From NCBI GenBank assembly GCA_001915925.1, contig MNRL01000008.1:1-64000 (forward strand): a stretch of 64,000 bases of DNA. The letters are read 5' to 3'. A program made the position numbers and the translations under genes. Below the pieces are notes generated by a model that worked only from the letters and a program-made list of their open reading frames with translations, was not told the DNA's origin and searched no databases. Numbering within the stretch: position 1 is the stretch's first letter; each line of letters starts with the position of its first letter. This DNA comes from Clostridium sp. CAG:354_28_25. Its GTDB lineage: Bacteria > Bacillota > Clostridia > TANB77 > CAG-508. Below are positions 63,137-64,000 of this stretch, piece after piece.

Positions 63137-64000
63137 ATGTTTCAAAATATAAGTGCTAATACAGATTATGTAGAAGAAAAACAAAAAAACAGAGGAGACT
63201 TAAAGGAAAATTTTATAAAACAAAACTTCTCGAAGCAATCGGTACTAATTTATATATTAGCCTTTATGGTGTCAACAGTTCAATTTGGAAATGATATGGC
63301 GCCATTTGCGATAGCGATAATTGCAGCAATAACAGCCAATAATATACCAATATTAATTCCATATGTAATAACATGTATAGGAACCTTTATAGGATTTGGT
63401 GGATCAGGATTACTTACATATATATTAACAAGCTTAATCTTTATGGCTCTTTCTATTTTTGTAATACCAAAAATAAATGAAGTAACAGAGCAAAAAAGAT
63501 TGATGCCACATTTAATAGTAGCTACATTTCTAGTTCAAGTTGTAAAAATATTATTCGGACCAATATTAATTTATGACATTTTATCTGCAATTTTATTTAC
63601 TATAATAGCATGTATATTCTATAAAATTTTCAATAGCTCAATTTCAGTAATAAAAGATTCAAAAACAAAAAAAGCATTCGCTATAGAAGAATTATTAGGG
63701 ACAAGTTTATTAATAGCAATAGCAATATCAGCTTTTAGGGAAATAAGCATATTTGGATTTTCTATAAGAAATATTTTAAGTGTATTAGTAGTATTAATAT
63801 TAGGTTGGCAAAATGGTATTTTGGTTGGTGCAACATCTGGAGTAACAATAGGTGTTGTAATAGCAATAATTCAAAATGGGGATCCAGTGCAAATAGCAGC
63901 GTTTGCAATTTCTGGAATGATAGCAGGGTTATTAAATAAAATTGGAAAAATAGGTGTAATAATAGGATTTTTATTAGGCAATATAATATTAAGTTATGCT
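63137..64000 (+). CDS. spoIIE: Stage II sporulation protein E, N-terminal part (cut by the window end)
   Basis: SpoIIE is the membrane-bound phosphatase that activates sigma-F in the forespore. The 288 codons present encode a basic N-terminus and about ten hydrophobic segments (VLIYILAFMVSTVQFGNDMAPFAIAII near residue 40; GWQNGILVGATSGVTIGVVIAI near residue 225), which is the SpoIIE membrane domain; the GNDMAPF-type motif and length fit the family. The PP2C phosphatase domain lies beyond the window. The ATG follows GAGGTGG. It shows that the organism is, or descends from, a spore former. Confidence 0.85.
   Translation, partial: MFQNISANTDYVEEKQKNRGDLKENFIKQNFSKQSVLIYILAFMVSTVQFGNDMAPFAIAIIAAITANNIPILIPYVITCIGTFIGFGGSGLLTYILTSLIFMALSIFVIPKINEVTEQKRLMPHLIVATFLVQVVKILFGPILIYDILSAILFTIIACIFYKIFNSSISVIKDSKTKKAFAIEELLGTSLLIAIAISAFREISIFGFSIRNILSVLVVLILGWQNGILVGATSGVTIGVVIAIIQNGDPVQIAAFAISGMIAGLLNKIGKIGVIIGFLLGNIILSYA

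Overview
The window looks like the replication-origin region of a low-GC, spore-forming member of the Clostridia (Bacillota). Evidence: the order oriC-dnaA-dnaN-recF-remB-gyrB-gyrA, Gram-positive SD sequences (AGGAGG/GGTGAT), sigma-A promoters, LCP, PBP5-type and DUF370 genes, an AT-rich base composition and the N-terminal half of spoIIE at the right edge. The species cannot be named from the sequence; an uncultured gut-type Clostridia is an inference.

1-13.3 kb: origin with a cluster of DnaA boxes, then the replication/topoisomerase genes. A four-gene block (6948-10621) with its own strong promoter lies between gyrB and gyrA. It encodes a TraC-like small protein, a VirB4-type ATPase, a ParA/MinD-like ATPase and an unrecognised helical protein. 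No relaxase, coupling protein or channel gene accompanies it.

13.4-23.9 kb: cytoplasmic alpha-amylase, tRNA-fMet, a leftward operon of small exported proteins (the first frameshifted) with LemA and DUF2207, and a complete fructose PTS operon (fruK-fruA-ptsH-ptsI).

23.9-41.4 kb: surface-display and diversification region. A diversity-generating retroelement (DGR) holds a membrane-anchored FGE/C-type-lectin-fold target with a variable repeat (VR), a MutS-domain-I-like accessory protein, an Avd-like four-helix protein, a DGR reverse transcriptase and an adenine-rich template repeat (TR). VR and TR align without gaps over 136 bp with 23 differences, every one at a template adenine. A second, VR-less target paralogue follows behind a duplicated leader, then a 3855-residue multidomain adhesin.

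41.4-51.4 kb: ordinary chromosome, with an ABC-2/GldG-type exporter, Spx/ArsC-like protein, DUF5711, CvpA, LCP, RsfS, PBP5-type carboxypeptidase, ComEA and YhbY.

51.5-59.4 kb: accessory segment with a PF06541 membrane protein, an orphan gene of different composition, a Nudix hydrolase, a VbhA/Fic toxin-antitoxin pair, a CrtO-like acyltransferase, a zincin-like protein, and an AbiEi/AbiEii pair enclosed by a 15-bp direct repeat of the tRNA-Pro 3' end. tRNA-Pro and tRNA-Arg follow.

59.4-64 kb: MGMT-family protein, a YhaO/YhaN (SbcD/SbcC-like) pair and the start of spoIIE. No CRISPR array, rRNA gene, insertion sequence or integrase was seen.
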